64,000 bases of DNA, from assembly GCF_002368035.1 (NCBI RefSeq), contig NZ_AP018223.1:381016-445015 (forward strand). The letters run 5' to 3'. Below are positions 1 through 7,972 of the stretch, in pieces. The notes beneath the pieces are model-generated. The model saw only the letters and a program-made list of their open reading frames with translations, was not told the DNA's origin and ran no database searches. The position numbers and the translations under genes are program-made. The DNA is from Nostoc linckia NIES-25 (GTDB taxonomy: Bacteria; Cyanobacteriota; Cyanobacteriia; Cyanobacteriales; Nostocaceae). Within the stretch, counting starts at the first letter, position 1, and every line of letters begins with the position of its first letter.

Positions 1-439
1 TACCGCCAGCCAACTCTTGATGCAGCCTGGTTGTGGTGAAATACATATTGCCAGGTATGTAATCGCCTGGTTTAATCAATATTTGGGAAAGGATATTTTC
101 GGCACCACGTCCTTGGTGGGTGGGTACTATGTAGCGGTAGCCGTAATATTTCTGGATGTTTGCTTCTAAATTATAGAAATTCTTGCTGCCAGCGTAAGCC
201 TCATCACCCAGCATCATCGCTGCCCACTGATAATCGCTCATGGCTGCGGTGCCGCTATCAGTCAGCAAATCAATGTAGACATCTTCGGAACGTAACAAAA
301 AAGTATTGTAACCCGCTGTGGCGATCGCTTGTTCCCGTTCAGCGCGAGTAGTCATTTTTAATGGCTCAACCACCTTGATTTTATATGGCTCTGCCCAAGA
401 GCGACGGCGGCGCTCTGAAGTATGCTTGGCGTCGGTCAT
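1..439 (-). CDS. Tryptophanase / tyrosine phenol-lyase family beta-eliminating lyase, 5' part (runs off the window)
   Basis: Reading leftwards from an ATG at 439-437, the product starts MTDAKHTSERRRRSWAEPYK and continues with KVVEPLKMTTRAEREQAI, AGYNTFLLRSEDVYIDLLTD and SGTAAMSDYQWAAMM. These are the N-terminal hallmarks of the PLP-dependent tryptophanase/tyrosine phenol-lyase family, which splits tryptophan or tyrosine into indole or phenol, pyruvate and ammonia. An AAGGAGCAA ribosome site lies a few bases upstream of the ATG. About 146 of the usual 450 or so residues are inside the window; the PLP lysine is not. The substrate cannot be decided from this part. Confidence 0.85.
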   Translation of the reverse strand, partial: MTDAKHTSERRRRSWAEPYKIKVVEPLKMTTRAEREQAIATAGYNTFLLRSEDVYIDLLTDSGTAAMSDYQWAAMMLGDEAYAGSKNFYNLEANIQKYYGYRYIVPTHQGRGAENILSQILIKPGDYIPGNMYFTTTRLHQELAGG

Positions 440-647
440 AGATTGATTGCTCCTTGATACCGATTAGCTAAATATTTGCACCATTGTGGTTGCTAAAACC
501 TGCTGTTGCCAAGACCTCAAACTCAAGTACGGTTAAATATTTATCATTAGCACTTACACGGCTATAATCGCAACTTTTTATACAGTGTATTTAAAGTTGG
601 TGAAGTACACAATCTAAGTCTCAAACTACAGCGTCAGCGTGTTTTAC

Positions 648-687
648 TTCTGAATTCTGAATTCTGAATTCTGAATTCTGAATTCTG
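648..687. repeat. Short tandem heptamer repeat (TTCTGAA), about 5.7 copies
   Basis: Five perfect copies of TTCTGAA plus a partial sixth sit in the spacer between the lyase gene and the next small gene. Each unit overlaps an EcoRI-like GAATTC palindrome. The heptamer recurs near 1295-1312 and 6326-6362. It is a typical cyanobacterial STRR. Confidence 0.9.
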
Positions 688-720
688 CTATCGAGTAATT
701 AGCCAGAGTTAATGTAACAA

Positions 721-963
721 CTAATTTAAGTGCTTCGGGGCACACAACTGAGCTATTGTTTCAATTCGCGCTTGCTCCATCAATTCCCGAACTTGCGATT
801 GATTACAACCGTAGGTAGATGCTAATAATTCTTCGCCTTGATTTTTTGCATCATCGACAGATGCACCAAAGCTCATGATTTCTTCGTCTTGGTTACCTGT
901 AATTTTATCAACTGGAATGATACAGATATATTGAGGTTCGTTTTGCCTGATTTCTTGCACCAT
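721..963 (-). CDS. Conserved hypothetical protein, 80 aa
   Basis: The product begins MVQEIRQNEPQYICIIPVDK. The ATG at 963-961 is preferred over an in-frame GTG five codons upstream because GTGAGG lies at proper spacing before it. The product is soluble and acidic with no signal peptide. Its middle (DEEIMSFGASVDDAKNQGEE) resembles the strand-helix layout of small HicB/UPF-like regulators, but the match is too weak to name. No function can be assigned. It stands alone between spacers. Confidence 0.6.
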   Translation of the reverse strand: MVQEIRQNEPQYICIIPVDKITGNQDEEIMSFGASVDDAKNQGEELLASTYGCNQSQVRELMEQARIETIAQLCAPKHLN

Positions 964-1350
964 ATTTACTAACCTCACTGATAATAAATGTCTATTTTTA
1001 ATATATTTCTAACTCCAGATAAACACTCGTCGCTTCGCTTTGAATTCAAAATTAATAATCCCCATAAATAATAGGGCTTGTATCATGAGTCTGTTTCAAC
1101 CAAAGAGAAACAGAGTCAATATTTCCGTACTTGAGATTTGAAAACCAAAATTTTTTATACACGGTTAAGAAAGTGTTAAGAATTCTCTCAAAATCCTACT
1201 TATCAGAAGTGTAAACAGTTACCTATGTAAGAATTAACTTAAGCATCAATAAATATCTTTTTGTAAAGTTTTGTTTGGTTTTGAGCTAGTAATGAATTCT
1301 AAATTCTGAATTGGCTCAGTAAAAACATCATAAAAATTGGAGGTTATAAA
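964..1350. other. Spacer, no gene seen
   Basis: AT-rich spacer between two small genes. It holds degenerate heptamer-repeat remnants (AATTCTAAATTCTGAATT near 1295-1312). The last 15 bases carry the ribosome site of the next small gene. No RNA gene or further coding frame was recognised. Confidence 0.5.
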
Positions 1351-1488
1351 ATGGCATTCCGGAATAACTCAGTCGCTAATTTATGGCAGAGAATACAACA
1401 AGATTCAGTGGTTTGGGGATCGTTAGGTCTTTGGATTACTGCATTAGTTGTAGTGTTAGTGATGCTGGCAATGTTTTCTAACGCTTAA
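1351..1488 (+). CDS. Small single-span membrane protein, 45 aa
   Basis: ATG to TAA gives 45 codons beginning MAFRNNSVANLWQRIQQDSV. A hydrophobic segment follows (about residues 25-43: LGLWITALVVVLVMLAMF). A strong ribosome site, TTGGAGGTTATAAA, ends at the ATG. The amphipathic N-terminal half followed by one transmembrane helix looks like the many small cyanobacterial membrane subunits or regulators. No family was recognised. It is a convincing short gene because ribosome site, start, composition and stop agree. Confidence 0.65.
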   Translation: MAFRNNSVANLWQRIQQDSVVWGSLGLWITALVVVLVMLAMFSNA

Positions 1489-1666
1489 TAAGGGCAAAAT
1501 TAGGGAATTTAAAGAAATAAACACAACAGTTTGAAGTTGGTGAATGATGACTGTTGGCTGTTGACAGTAGGATATTCTTTTGTTTGGAAGTCGCTTATTC
1601 TATTTATAGTTCCTGGGTAGCAGCCTGGGAACTAAGATAGGATAAGGTGAGATTTATAGAAAAATT

Positions 1667-1981
1667 ATGAACTGCAAAATTGTTGCTACACTCGTAGTTT
1701 TAGCTACTACTAGCTTTGTAACTCCCGTTAAATCTCAAGAACCTGCAAATGAAACTCCAGCAACATCAAATGAAGTTGTGAATGCTTGTATTCAAAATCA
1801 AGCCCAAAATTTACCAAATCCTTTTACAGATGTTCCGTCAGACCATTGGGCTTTCAAAGCAGTTATGACCATGCACTATTGTGGTGCATTTCGCCAAGCT
1901 ACACCACCAGCTTTATTTGAAAAACTCCAACCAACTGAACGCCAACAGCAACGGCAGCAAGAACAGCAGTTTGAAAAATAA
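1667..1981 (+). CDS. Secreted protein with a single partial SLH-like segment
   Basis: 104 residues. A signal peptide covers about residues 1-23 (hydrophobic core IVATLVVLATTSFV, then VKSQ). Residues 52-75 (PFTDVPSDHWAFKAVMTMHY) match the first half of an S-layer homology motif, F.DVP..HWA...V. The C-terminus is Gln/Arg-rich. SLH motifs bind cell-wall polysaccharide, usually three per protein, so one incomplete motif suggests a small periplasmic or envelope protein rather than a true S-layer anchor. Confidence 0.65.
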   Translation: MNCKIVATLVVLATTSFVTPVKSQEPANETPATSNEVVNACIQNQAQNLPNPFTDVPSDHWAFKAVMTMHYCGAFRQATPPALFEKLQPTERQQQRQQEQQFEK

Positions 1982-2103
1982 GAAATATAAATAAGAATTC
2001 AGAACTCAGGAATCACAATTTAGCATAAATTCTCTACGTCTGGGTATTCCTTTATAGGGAAATTATTCTGACTCCTTTTTATAATTACTTCAACATAAAA
2101 GAA

Positions 2104-2646
2104 TTAGCAAAAATTAAACTCAGATTTAATATTCCATCGCTTCCCGTCGTGAAGTAATAGGGTTAATTTGTCAGCGGTAAATTCAAAATGCAACTGACGT
2201 TTTTCAAATTCTGGCCAAGCAGCTTTAAAATTTTGCTTTGTTAAATCTCGAAACGCAACTGTCATGTGAGGTGCAAAAGGTCTGGTTTTAGAAACTTTGT
2301 CAACAATTCCCAACTTACTTTCGACATAAGCCATTAAATCCGCTTGCAAAGTCAAAAGTTCTTGGCTTCTCACCACATCTATATATATAACGCGGGGTGG
2401 AAAGGCGGCAAAACCGCTGAGTGTGATGGGTATTGACTTTTGTTCGCTAGCAAATTCTCTCAAAGATGTTTCTAGCAATGAAACATTAGTATCTACCCAT
2501 TCAAAGGGCGGTTGCAGGGTAATATGAGGCGGAGATTTTTGTGCCCCACGACTGGCAAAATTATCAGCAAAATACTGCCTAATCTGATTAGCGTAGTCCT
2601 GAATCTCTTGCGGTGGTAAAAGGGCAATAAAAAAACGGCTCATCAT
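2104..2646 (-). CDS. 2H phosphoesterase (2'-5' RNA ligase / RNA 2',3'-cyclic phosphodiesterase family)
   Basis: 180 residues, the usual length for the ThpR/LigT family. The two catalytic HxT motifs are present: HITL at residues 41-44 and HMTV at 127-130, set about 85 residues apart as expected. The N-terminal RFFIALLPP is also family-typical. These enzymes open 2',3'-cyclic phosphates or ligate 2'-5' bonds in RNA; the cellular substrate is uncertain. Two ATGs lie next to each other at the start, with an AAGGA upstream. The gene stands alone. Confidence 0.85.
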   Translation of the reverse strand: MMSRFFIALLPPQEIQDYANQIRQYFADNFASRGAQKSPPHITLQPPFEWVDTNVSLLETSLREFASEQKSIPITLSGFAAFPPRVIYIDVVRSQELLTLQADLMAYVESKLGIVDKVSKTRPFAPHMTVAFRDLTKQNFKAAWPEFEKRQLHFEFTADKLTLLLHDGKRWNIKSEFNFC

Positions 2647-2701
2647 TAATTATTTTTATTCCTTAGTAATTAGAAAATACCAGAAAATAAATTATCCAAT
2701 A

Positions 2702-2763
2702 TTGTGGGATGGGCATCTTGCCCGTCCTTTAGTGTTAGCGGGCAAGATGCCCGCACCACAAAA
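2702..2763. repeat. Palindromic dispersed element, copy 1
   Basis: Imperfect inverted repeat with arms GGGCATCTTGCCCG and CGGGCAAGATGCCCG, each flanked by TTGTGG/CCACAA. A related element lies at 11924-11983, and both are preceded by an ATAAATTAT-CAAT segment. It has no coding capacity and is MITE-like or a REP-type hairpin. Confidence 0.75.
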
Positions 2764-2885
2764 AATTTTGTTTTAGTTAAATGTTCAGTAAATTACTGTA
2801 GTTAGTCTAGATTGTTACTAAATTGCTACCCAAAAATAGTAATAACTTAAGCAGGATACCTGTTGCAACTGGAGTTCAGAAGCTT

Positions 2886-3152
2886 ATGCCAATATTTGTC
2901 AAAATTGAACAAGGGAAAGTCGATAAATCTACCTTTGACCAATATGTACCAGCCCATAAAGCCTACATTCAAGAGTTGATTGCAAAAGGACACAAAGCGC
3001 GAACAGGCTATTGGGCAGAAGCCGAAGGCGGGATGTTGCTGTTTGAGGCAGCTTCAAGGGCTGAGGCAGAAGCGATTGTAGCTAGCGATCCCTTGGTACA
3101 ACACGGTTGTGTCAACTACCAACTTTATGAATGGCGGATTGTTATGGAATAA
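2886..3152 (+). CDS. YciI-family (YCII-domain) protein
   Basis: 88 residues from the ATG at 2886, which has GGAG 11 bases upstream; a longer frame from a TTG at 2823 lacks this support. The fold signature is visible: MPIFVKIEQGK strand, a helix with VPAHKAYIQELIAKGH, and the GG-containing strand EGGMLLFEA. A helix with SRAEAEAIVASDPLVQHG follows. YCII proteins are small ferredoxin-like-fold proteins with a conserved His, here in the PAHKAY helix. The substrate is unknown. Confidence 0.85.
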   Translation: MPIFVKIEQGKVDKSTFDQYVPAHKAYIQELIAKGHKARTGYWAEAEGGMLLFEAASRAEAEAIVASDPLVQHGCVNYQLYEWRIVME

Positions 3153-3311
3153 GACACATTTACTGAATTTTAATGTTATGCTTTTATAAGACCTGGATCT
3201 ATGCGACTGCAACACCCAAATCTTGTCAGAACCGGAAGGTAGCAGCAACACGGGAGGCTTGTGGTAGGCGTAGTCTCCGGGTCGCCCTATTTTTAGGAGC
3301 GTTCGGGAGAA

Positions 3312-3695
3312 ATGCCTGGTTTTGGAGATATTGTTCAAAAAGCTTTTTACCTTGGTGTAGGACTAGCTTCTTACGCTGGCGAAAAAGCAGGGGGAAAATT
3401 AGCCGAACTGCGATCGCAAGTCCAAAAACTGGCAGACGAAATGGTGGCCAAGGGCGAAATGTCCACAGAAGAAGCCCGACGCTTTGTGGAAGATATGATG
3501 AAGCAAGCCCAACAACCGCAAGCATCTGGTGAAAATCCTGAAAAAACACCTCCTTCAGAACCTCGCCGCATCGAAATTTTAGAGGAAGATGAAGAGCTAA
3601 CGGTGAAAGAGGCATCAACTGACAACAATGTAGATTTATTACGCCAACAAGTGCTAGAACTGCAAGATGAGTTAAAACGATTGCAACGCGATTAG
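3312..3695 (+). CDS. Phasin-like / polyhydroxyalkanoate granule-associated family protein
   Basis: 127 residues. The N-terminal third (FGDIVQKAFYLGVGLASYAG) is an amphipathic helix, followed by long helices (AELRSQVQKLADEMVAKGEM, EEARRFVEDMM). The C-terminus is a coiled coil (DLLRQQVLELQDELKRLQ). This layout matches cyanobacterial proteins annotated as phasin family, which coat storage granules. The exact role here is an inference from composition. No operon partner is evident. Confidence 0.6.
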   Translation: MPGFGDIVQKAFYLGVGLASYAGEKAGGKLAELRSQVQKLADEMVAKGEMSTEEARRFVEDMMKQAQQPQASGENPEKTPPSEPRRIEILEEDEELTVKEASTDNNVDLLRQQVLELQDELKRLQRD

Positions 3696-3855
3696 TAAAA
3701 AGCATTGTTTTACTTCTAAATTCAGTAATAACTGGCAGTTTGACATAGCGGTATATATATAAAATTGATATGATACATTGCCTAATGTGTACTTTAGTAC
3801 ATAAAATTAGACACTACAAAACGTCCTGTTTATAGCCTGTAAAGGCCTCAAGTTT

Positions 3856-4257
3856 ATGGAACAGTGGCAAAAAGATTTAGTAGAAATCGTAGAAACAGTA
3901 GCAGATGAAGTAGAGCGTTTCTTCCTGGGAATGGGTGAAATGGTAGACGCGTTTTTTGAGTTAACGGAAGAAATTAGCGAGCAAGTACACAGTAACGTTA
4001 TCACTGAAGTCGATCGGTATTTACAAGATTTAGCTGAACCGATGATGGAAGCTTACTGGGACTTGGAAGATGTTGTGGCAGATATAGATCCGGGTTTTCC
4101 CTATTCAGTGGAACCCACAGCCGAAAAAAATCCAGCTTGCATCGGTTGTACTCACTACCACGGCCAAGTTTATGGTGGTAACTTGTTAGTTTGTGCTATG
4201 CATCCCAACGGTTATGAAGATGAAACTTGTCCGGACTGGGAGAAGGAGGAGTGTTGA
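3856..4257 (+). CDS. Conserved cyanobacterial protein with C-terminal cysteine cluster
   Basis: 133 residues. Residues 1-80 are acidic, helical and rich in Glu/Val. The last 45 residues carry CIGCTHYHGQVYGG, LVCAMHPNGYED and CPDWE. The four cysteines and nearby histidines suggest a zinc- or iron-binding knuckle. I recall similar short proteins throughout cyanobacteria but no proven function. The stop codon lies at the edge of a tandem repeat (4248-4310), so the extreme C-terminus (KEEC) may be partly repeat-derived. Confidence 0.7.
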   Translation: MEQWQKDLVEIVETVADEVERFFLGMGEMVDAFFELTEEISEQVHSNVITEVDRYLQDLAEPMMEAYWDLEDVVADIDPGFPYSVEPTAEKNPACIGCTHYHGQVYGGNLLVCAMHPNGYEDETCPDWEKEEC

Positions 4258-4310
4258 GGAGTGTTGAGGAGATGGGGAGATGGGGAGATGGGGAGATGGG
4301 GAGATGAGGG
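4248..4310. repeat. Tandem repeats GAGTGTTGAG and (GGGAGAT)n
   Basis: Two copies of a GGAGTGTTGA-type decamer run into four or more GGGAGAT heptamers. The array begins inside the last codons of the upstream gene and includes its stop codon. Confidence 0.85.
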
Positions 4311-4416
4311 AGTGTGGGAAAAAAATTTCTTCCCTATCCTCCCACACCTCCCACCCCTCACACACTTGCTGCTTGCTCTGTATGCCCCATGCCCAATGCC
4401 CTGTTTGCCCAATTAC

Positions 4417-4440
4417 TAATGACTAATGACCAATGACAAC
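4417..4440. repeat. (ACTAATG)n heptamer repeat containing the queF start codon
   Basis: ACTAATG-type heptamers run up to and through the ATG of queF at 4433. No Shine-Dalgarno sequence precedes that ATG, so the repeat itself forms the translation start region. Confidence 0.75.
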
Positions 4441-4852
4441 TAACAATTTACCTGAAAGTGTATCTGGGCCAAGCCAAGAAATGAAGTATGGCGAGCGTAA
4501 TATAGCAGAAGGCCAACTAATTACATTTCCTAATCCGCGCCTGGGAAGGCGATATGACATTAGCATTAGTTTGCCGGAATTTACTTGTAAATGCCCATTT
4601 TCGGGGTATCCTGATTTTGCGACTATTTATATTACCTATGTGCCTGATGAACGAGTAGTAGAGTTGAAGGCACTCAAACTTTATATTAATAGTTACCGCG
4701 ATCGCTATGTTTCTCACGAAGAATCTGCTAACCAAATTTTGGATGATTTTGTCGCAGCTTGTGACCCCTTAGAAGTCACTGTAAAAGCAGATTTTAGCCC
4801 TCGTGGCAATGTTCATACTGTAGTTGAAGTACGTCACCAAAAGAATCATTAA
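4433..4852 (+). CDS. queF: NADPH-dependent 7-cyano-7-deazaguanine reductase QueF
   Basis: 139 residues, the length of the short unimodular QueF type. The catalytic thioimide-forming cysteine is Cys54 in CPFSGYPDFATIYITY, with the partner Asp61. The VELKALKLYINSYRDRY and SHEES segments supply substrate and NADPH contacts. The enzyme reduces preQ0 to preQ1 for queuosine tRNA modification. The ATG lies in a tandem repeat; an alternative ATG at 4481 would remove 16 poorly conserved residues. No other queuosine gene is nearby. Confidence 0.95.
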   Translation: MTTNNLPESVSGPSQEMKYGERNIAEGQLITFPNPRLGRRYDISISLPEFTCKCPFSGYPDFATIYITYVPDERVVELKALKLYINSYRDRYVSHEESANQILDDFVAACDPLEVTVKADFSPRGNVHTVVEVRHQKNH

Positions 4853-4912
4853 TTATTGGGCATGGGGTATGGGGCAAATTTGGATAGGGAAAATGGACAA
4901 GGGGGGATCTTT

Positions 4913-4975
4913 CCTTTGCCCTTTGCCCTTTGCCCTTTGCCCAATTACTAATGACTAATGACTAATAACTAATGA
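4913..4975. repeat. STRRs (CCCTTTG)n then (ACTAATG)n
   Basis: About four copies of CCCTTTG are followed by four or five of ACTAATG, occupying most of the spacer between queF and the next gene. Confidence 0.85.
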
Positions 4976-5044
4976 CATTAACAGCCAAGATGTGTAAAGT
5001 AGTTGAAGATCGGTTAGCAAATCTTATCTTTAACGCATCCATCT

Positions 5045-5293
5045 ATGGATAGAAAAAGTAGAAAAACCCAACGCCTTTTGCTGCTAGTTGTTTCTTGTAG
5101 TATAACAGGCGTAATTTTAGGAGGTACTGCCAGTTGGGCAGAAAGCAATCTGTGTTTGCAAGATAGCAAGGTTACAAATGATTGCATAACCCAAGATCCA
5201 ATCGAAAAAACTATCCAAGGAATGAGTACAGGATTGTTAGCTGGGGCTGGAGCTGCTTTTGGTGCAGCATGGCAGTTACGCCATGAAGATTAA
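5045..5293 (+). CDS. Small exported or membrane protein, unknown function
   Basis: 82 residues. The basic N-terminus (MDRKSRKTQR) is followed by a hydrophobic stretch (LLLLVVSCSITGVILGGTAS) ending at a plausible signal-peptidase site (SWA-ES). Two cysteines lie in the mature part (NLCLQDSKVTNDC). A second glycine/alanine-rich segment (GLLAGAGAAFGAAW) could insert in a membrane. Not recognised as a named family. Confidence 0.6.
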   Translation: MDRKSRKTQRLLLLVVSCSITGVILGGTASWAESNLCLQDSKVTNDCITQDPIEKTIQGMSTGLLAGAGAAFGAAWQLRHED

Positions 5294-5435
5294 GTTATAT
5301 AAAACTTACGCTAATTAATTCACAATTTACCATTACTAAATTGACAAAAACAGAAGTCTGAGCTAAGGAAACCTTGGCTCAGAACTTCGGCGATAAATCT
5401 TGCGATTGGACATCCAAGTTTATTGGCGTAAGAAC

Positions 5436-6146
5436 TTAAAAGCGATAGTTGCGATCGCGTACCCACATACTAATTGGTAGTGCGTTTCCTTGAGGATCGA
5501 CTTTCGCCTTGACGACGATGGGTGGTACTTGTCCTCTCCGGGCGCGTTGGGCTTGCAAGTCGTTTCTAATCTGCTGCCGTTGGTTTTCCGGGATGTAATA
5601 TGTTTCTAAGCCGTAGTTGACGGAACCATCCTGGTAGACACCTCTTAAGGCTACTTGATTAGCTCTTAAGGAAGTGGGGCGCGAGCTGCTGACTCTTAAC
5701 GGTCTCCAAGCTGTAGGGACACCACGACCAGAAGATACTTGCTCTTGTAAAGTTACGTAGATGTTGGTTCCTTCAGGCAATCTTCTGCCGCTTCCACGGC
5801 CTTTGCTAACTATGGTCTGCCAACCAGGCAGTCTGCTCAAATTAGCAGTCCGGGAGATGTTATAGTCTAACTCTAGAGCGTTTCCTTGAAGGACATCATT
5901 AGGGTTTACAGGTACGGTTTGCAAAATCACCGTCTTGCCCGTCATGTCTGTATAAAGTGCTTGGGCTGGTACTGCCATAATTAACGCGGTTTGCACCGCC
6001 AATGGTGCTATTAACCGCCAAACGGGTAAAGGCTTATTCGATTTTTGTTCGGTAGCAATCAAGTAATCCCGAAAAGTGACTGTATTGGAAAATTCAGCTT
6101 CGGGAGACAAGGATTTATTTTTAGATTCAGAAGAATTACTGGTCAT
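5436..6146 (-). CDS. GDYXXLXY domain-containing membrane/periplasmic protein
   Basis: 236 residues from the ATG at 6146, which has AGGA eight bases upstream; a longer frame from a TTG at 6185 is less likely. One hydrophobic segment (LIAPLAVQTALIMAVPAQAL, about residues 50-70) precedes the GDYXXLXY-type module NPNDVLQGNALELDYNISR. A conserved C-terminal SMWVRDRNYRF ends the protein. This family is regularly encoded beside DUF2157 membrane proteins, as here (next gene upstream, same strand, 225 bp away). The function is unknown, presumably in the envelope. Confidence 0.85.
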   Translation of the reverse strand: MTSNSSESKNKSLSPEAEFSNTVTFRDYLIATEQKSNKPLPVWRLIAPLAVQTALIMAVPAQALYTDMTGKTVILQTVPVNPNDVLQGNALELDYNISRTANLSRLPGWQTIVSKGRGSGRRLPEGTNIYVTLQEQVSSGRGVPTAWRPLRVSSSRPTSLRANQVALRGVYQDGSVNYGLETYYIPENQRQQIRNDLQAQRARRGQVPPIVVKAKVDPQGNALPISMWVRDRNYRF

Positions 6147-6318
6147 GAGCGTAGTCCTAAAAAGCAGGGGTATTGAAGAGGACAAAATTAACGAGGTTAG
6201 GACTGACGCAGAGAAACTTTAACAATTTTAGATTTACAATTTTGGACTTCGACTTCGCTTAGTCGAACGATTTTGGATTGAAGAAAAAATCTCAAATCTA
6301 AAATCCCAAACTTTTACT

Positions 6319-6362
6319 GACTTGGTGAATTCTGAATTCTGACTTGGTGAATTCTGAATTCT
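6319..6362. repeat. Perfect 22-bp tandem duplication
   Basis: Two exact back-to-back copies of a 22-bp unit beginning GACTTGGTGAATTCTGAATT lie between the DUF2157 gene and its GDYXXLXY partner. The unit contains the TTCTGAA heptamer seen at 648-687. Confidence 0.9.
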
Positions 6363-6370
6363 TTCTTCCA

Positions 6371-7792
6371 CTACTTTTGGCTTGTAGACTTAGATGTACC
6401 GATTTGGCGGCGTTCAAACCAAAGTCCAGCACTAATTAAAGCTGAACCGCACAAAATAAAAACCAGGGACTTAAATAGTAAGTCGGTATCATACTCTTGT
6501 ACCCGACTGATAACTTGGAGTGTGAATAACAGCATACCGCCCCAAAAGGAACTTCTGTTATTTAATTTCAATCCTTCTTGAATTAGCCCCCAGGCTAATG
6601 TTGCTAGAAGTACGTTGAAAATAAAAATCCCAAGTTCATCAATTCGGCTGATAGTTTGATGCCAAAAAGGCGCTAAGGCAATAAACACAAGAAAAGTAGT
6701 AATGACAGCAGTGGTAAAAATCACTTCGCGGCGCGGAGGATTATTCCTTTGACGCAGCAGAAACAACCATTGCAACACCGCTAAGCCGCTGAGAATCCCT
6801 AAATCAATTATTGGCAGAGACTCGAACAAATTTGTCAAAGTCGTTGGCTGATTAGAGCTATAATCTGGAGAATCCCAGACCCAACGAAAAGACAGGACAT
6901 AGAAGATCGCACCAAAGCTTACCAACGCTAAATTACGAGCCAGGGATTGAAACAATCTGTAATTTATGGTTGGAAACAGCAGGTCATCATAACTCCAGAA
7001 TAATGCAGGTGGGAGTGCAAAAGCAAAAGAAGCCACCCAAGGGGCTATATCAGCATAATTTAGCAGTGGAAGAGGATTCAGGTTGGCTTGCAAGGAACTA
7101 GCAAAGACAAAGGCTGCTAGGACAAAAATCCAGCGCGATCGACAGAAGTAAGCCAAGGGTACAAATACCAGCCACGCCAACAGAGGCATATGCTGTACCA
7201 CTAGTCGCGACCAAGTTGCTTCACTTGAAGAGTACCACAAATCTTCTAGCCCCGTCCAATAGCCAATTTCCACAAGGATAATTGACAGAATTCCTAAAGA
7301 ATTTAAGAACAGACTATAGGCTATGACTGCAACACCAAACCCCCAAGCGAGAAACAATTGGGAAATTGAACCGCTAATATTGAACATCTGGGCCATTAGC
7401 AGTAGATTTGCGCCTAAAATGAAAGCACTTAAAATTAGCAAACCCTCTCCCAGTAAACGTTTGCTTTGTTGTGGCTTCTTTCCTTGAGCTTGTCTCCAAG
7501 TGTAAAAACCAGTTATGGCCGTTGCAAAAAACAAACTCATCAGCAGAATAAACTTGACTTCTCGTGAGCCTGACTGCCAGTTTGCTGCTACAAAGGTAAT
7601 TATGCCTAAGCATAAAAGGATGCTGCCTATAGCAATCACGATCGCAATAAAGCGATCGCGTGCAGCAGCCTCCAGGTTTTTAAATTGGTAACGTTCTGCT
7701 ATTTGTTCGTACTGCGAAGAACTAATTATTCCTTCATCCCTCCATAATTGTGCTTCTTTGCGTAATTTTTGCCCAAAATTATCTAAGAACAT
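6371..7792 (-). CDS. DUF2157 domain-containing multi-span membrane protein
   Basis: 473 residues. The ATG at 7792 is chosen because CCGGAGAAGG precedes it; the frame stays open to a TTG at 7837. The N-terminal soluble part (about residues 1-55, FGQKLRKEAQLWRDEGIISS) is the DUF2157 signature. About twelve hydrophobic segments follow, starting with FIAIVIAIGSILLCLGIITF. The protein is in the inner membrane and its function is unknown. The downstream GDYXXLXY gene is its usual partner, so the two are probably one operon and complex. Confidence 0.85.
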   Translation of the reverse strand: MFLDNFGQKLRKEAQLWRDEGIISSSQYEQIAERYQFKNLEAAARDRFIAIVIAIGSILLCLGIITFVAANWQSGSREVKFILLMSLFFATAITGFYTWRQAQGKKPQQSKRLLGEGLLILSAFILGANLLLMAQMFNISGSISQLFLAWGFGVAVIAYSLFLNSLGILSIILVEIGYWTGLEDLWYSSSEATWSRLVVQHMPLLAWLVFVPLAYFCRSRWIFVLAAFVFASSLQANLNPLPLLNYADIAPWVASFAFALPPALFWSYDDLLFPTINYRLFQSLARNLALVSFGAIFYVLSFRWVWDSPDYSSNQPTTLTNLFESLPIIDLGILSGLAVLQWLFLLRQRNNPPRREVIFTTAVITTFLVFIALAPFWHQTISRIDELGIFIFNVLLATLAWGLIQEGLKLNNRSSFWGGMLLFTLQVISRVQEYDTDLLFKSLVFILCGSALISAGLWFERRQIGTSKSTSQK

Positions 7793-7972
7793 GACCTTCT
7801 CCGGTGCAGTGGGGTAGCTTGGCCATTGCATTCCCAATGGCGGTCATTATATTTTGAGTATGAAGCCAAAAGCCTTAATTACACTGTTCTTGTGTAACAG
7901 TTTTAGTTGTATTCTGATACAGCTAAATTAGTAAGAATTCAGAATTTTGGCCGCAATTATTGATAGATATAC

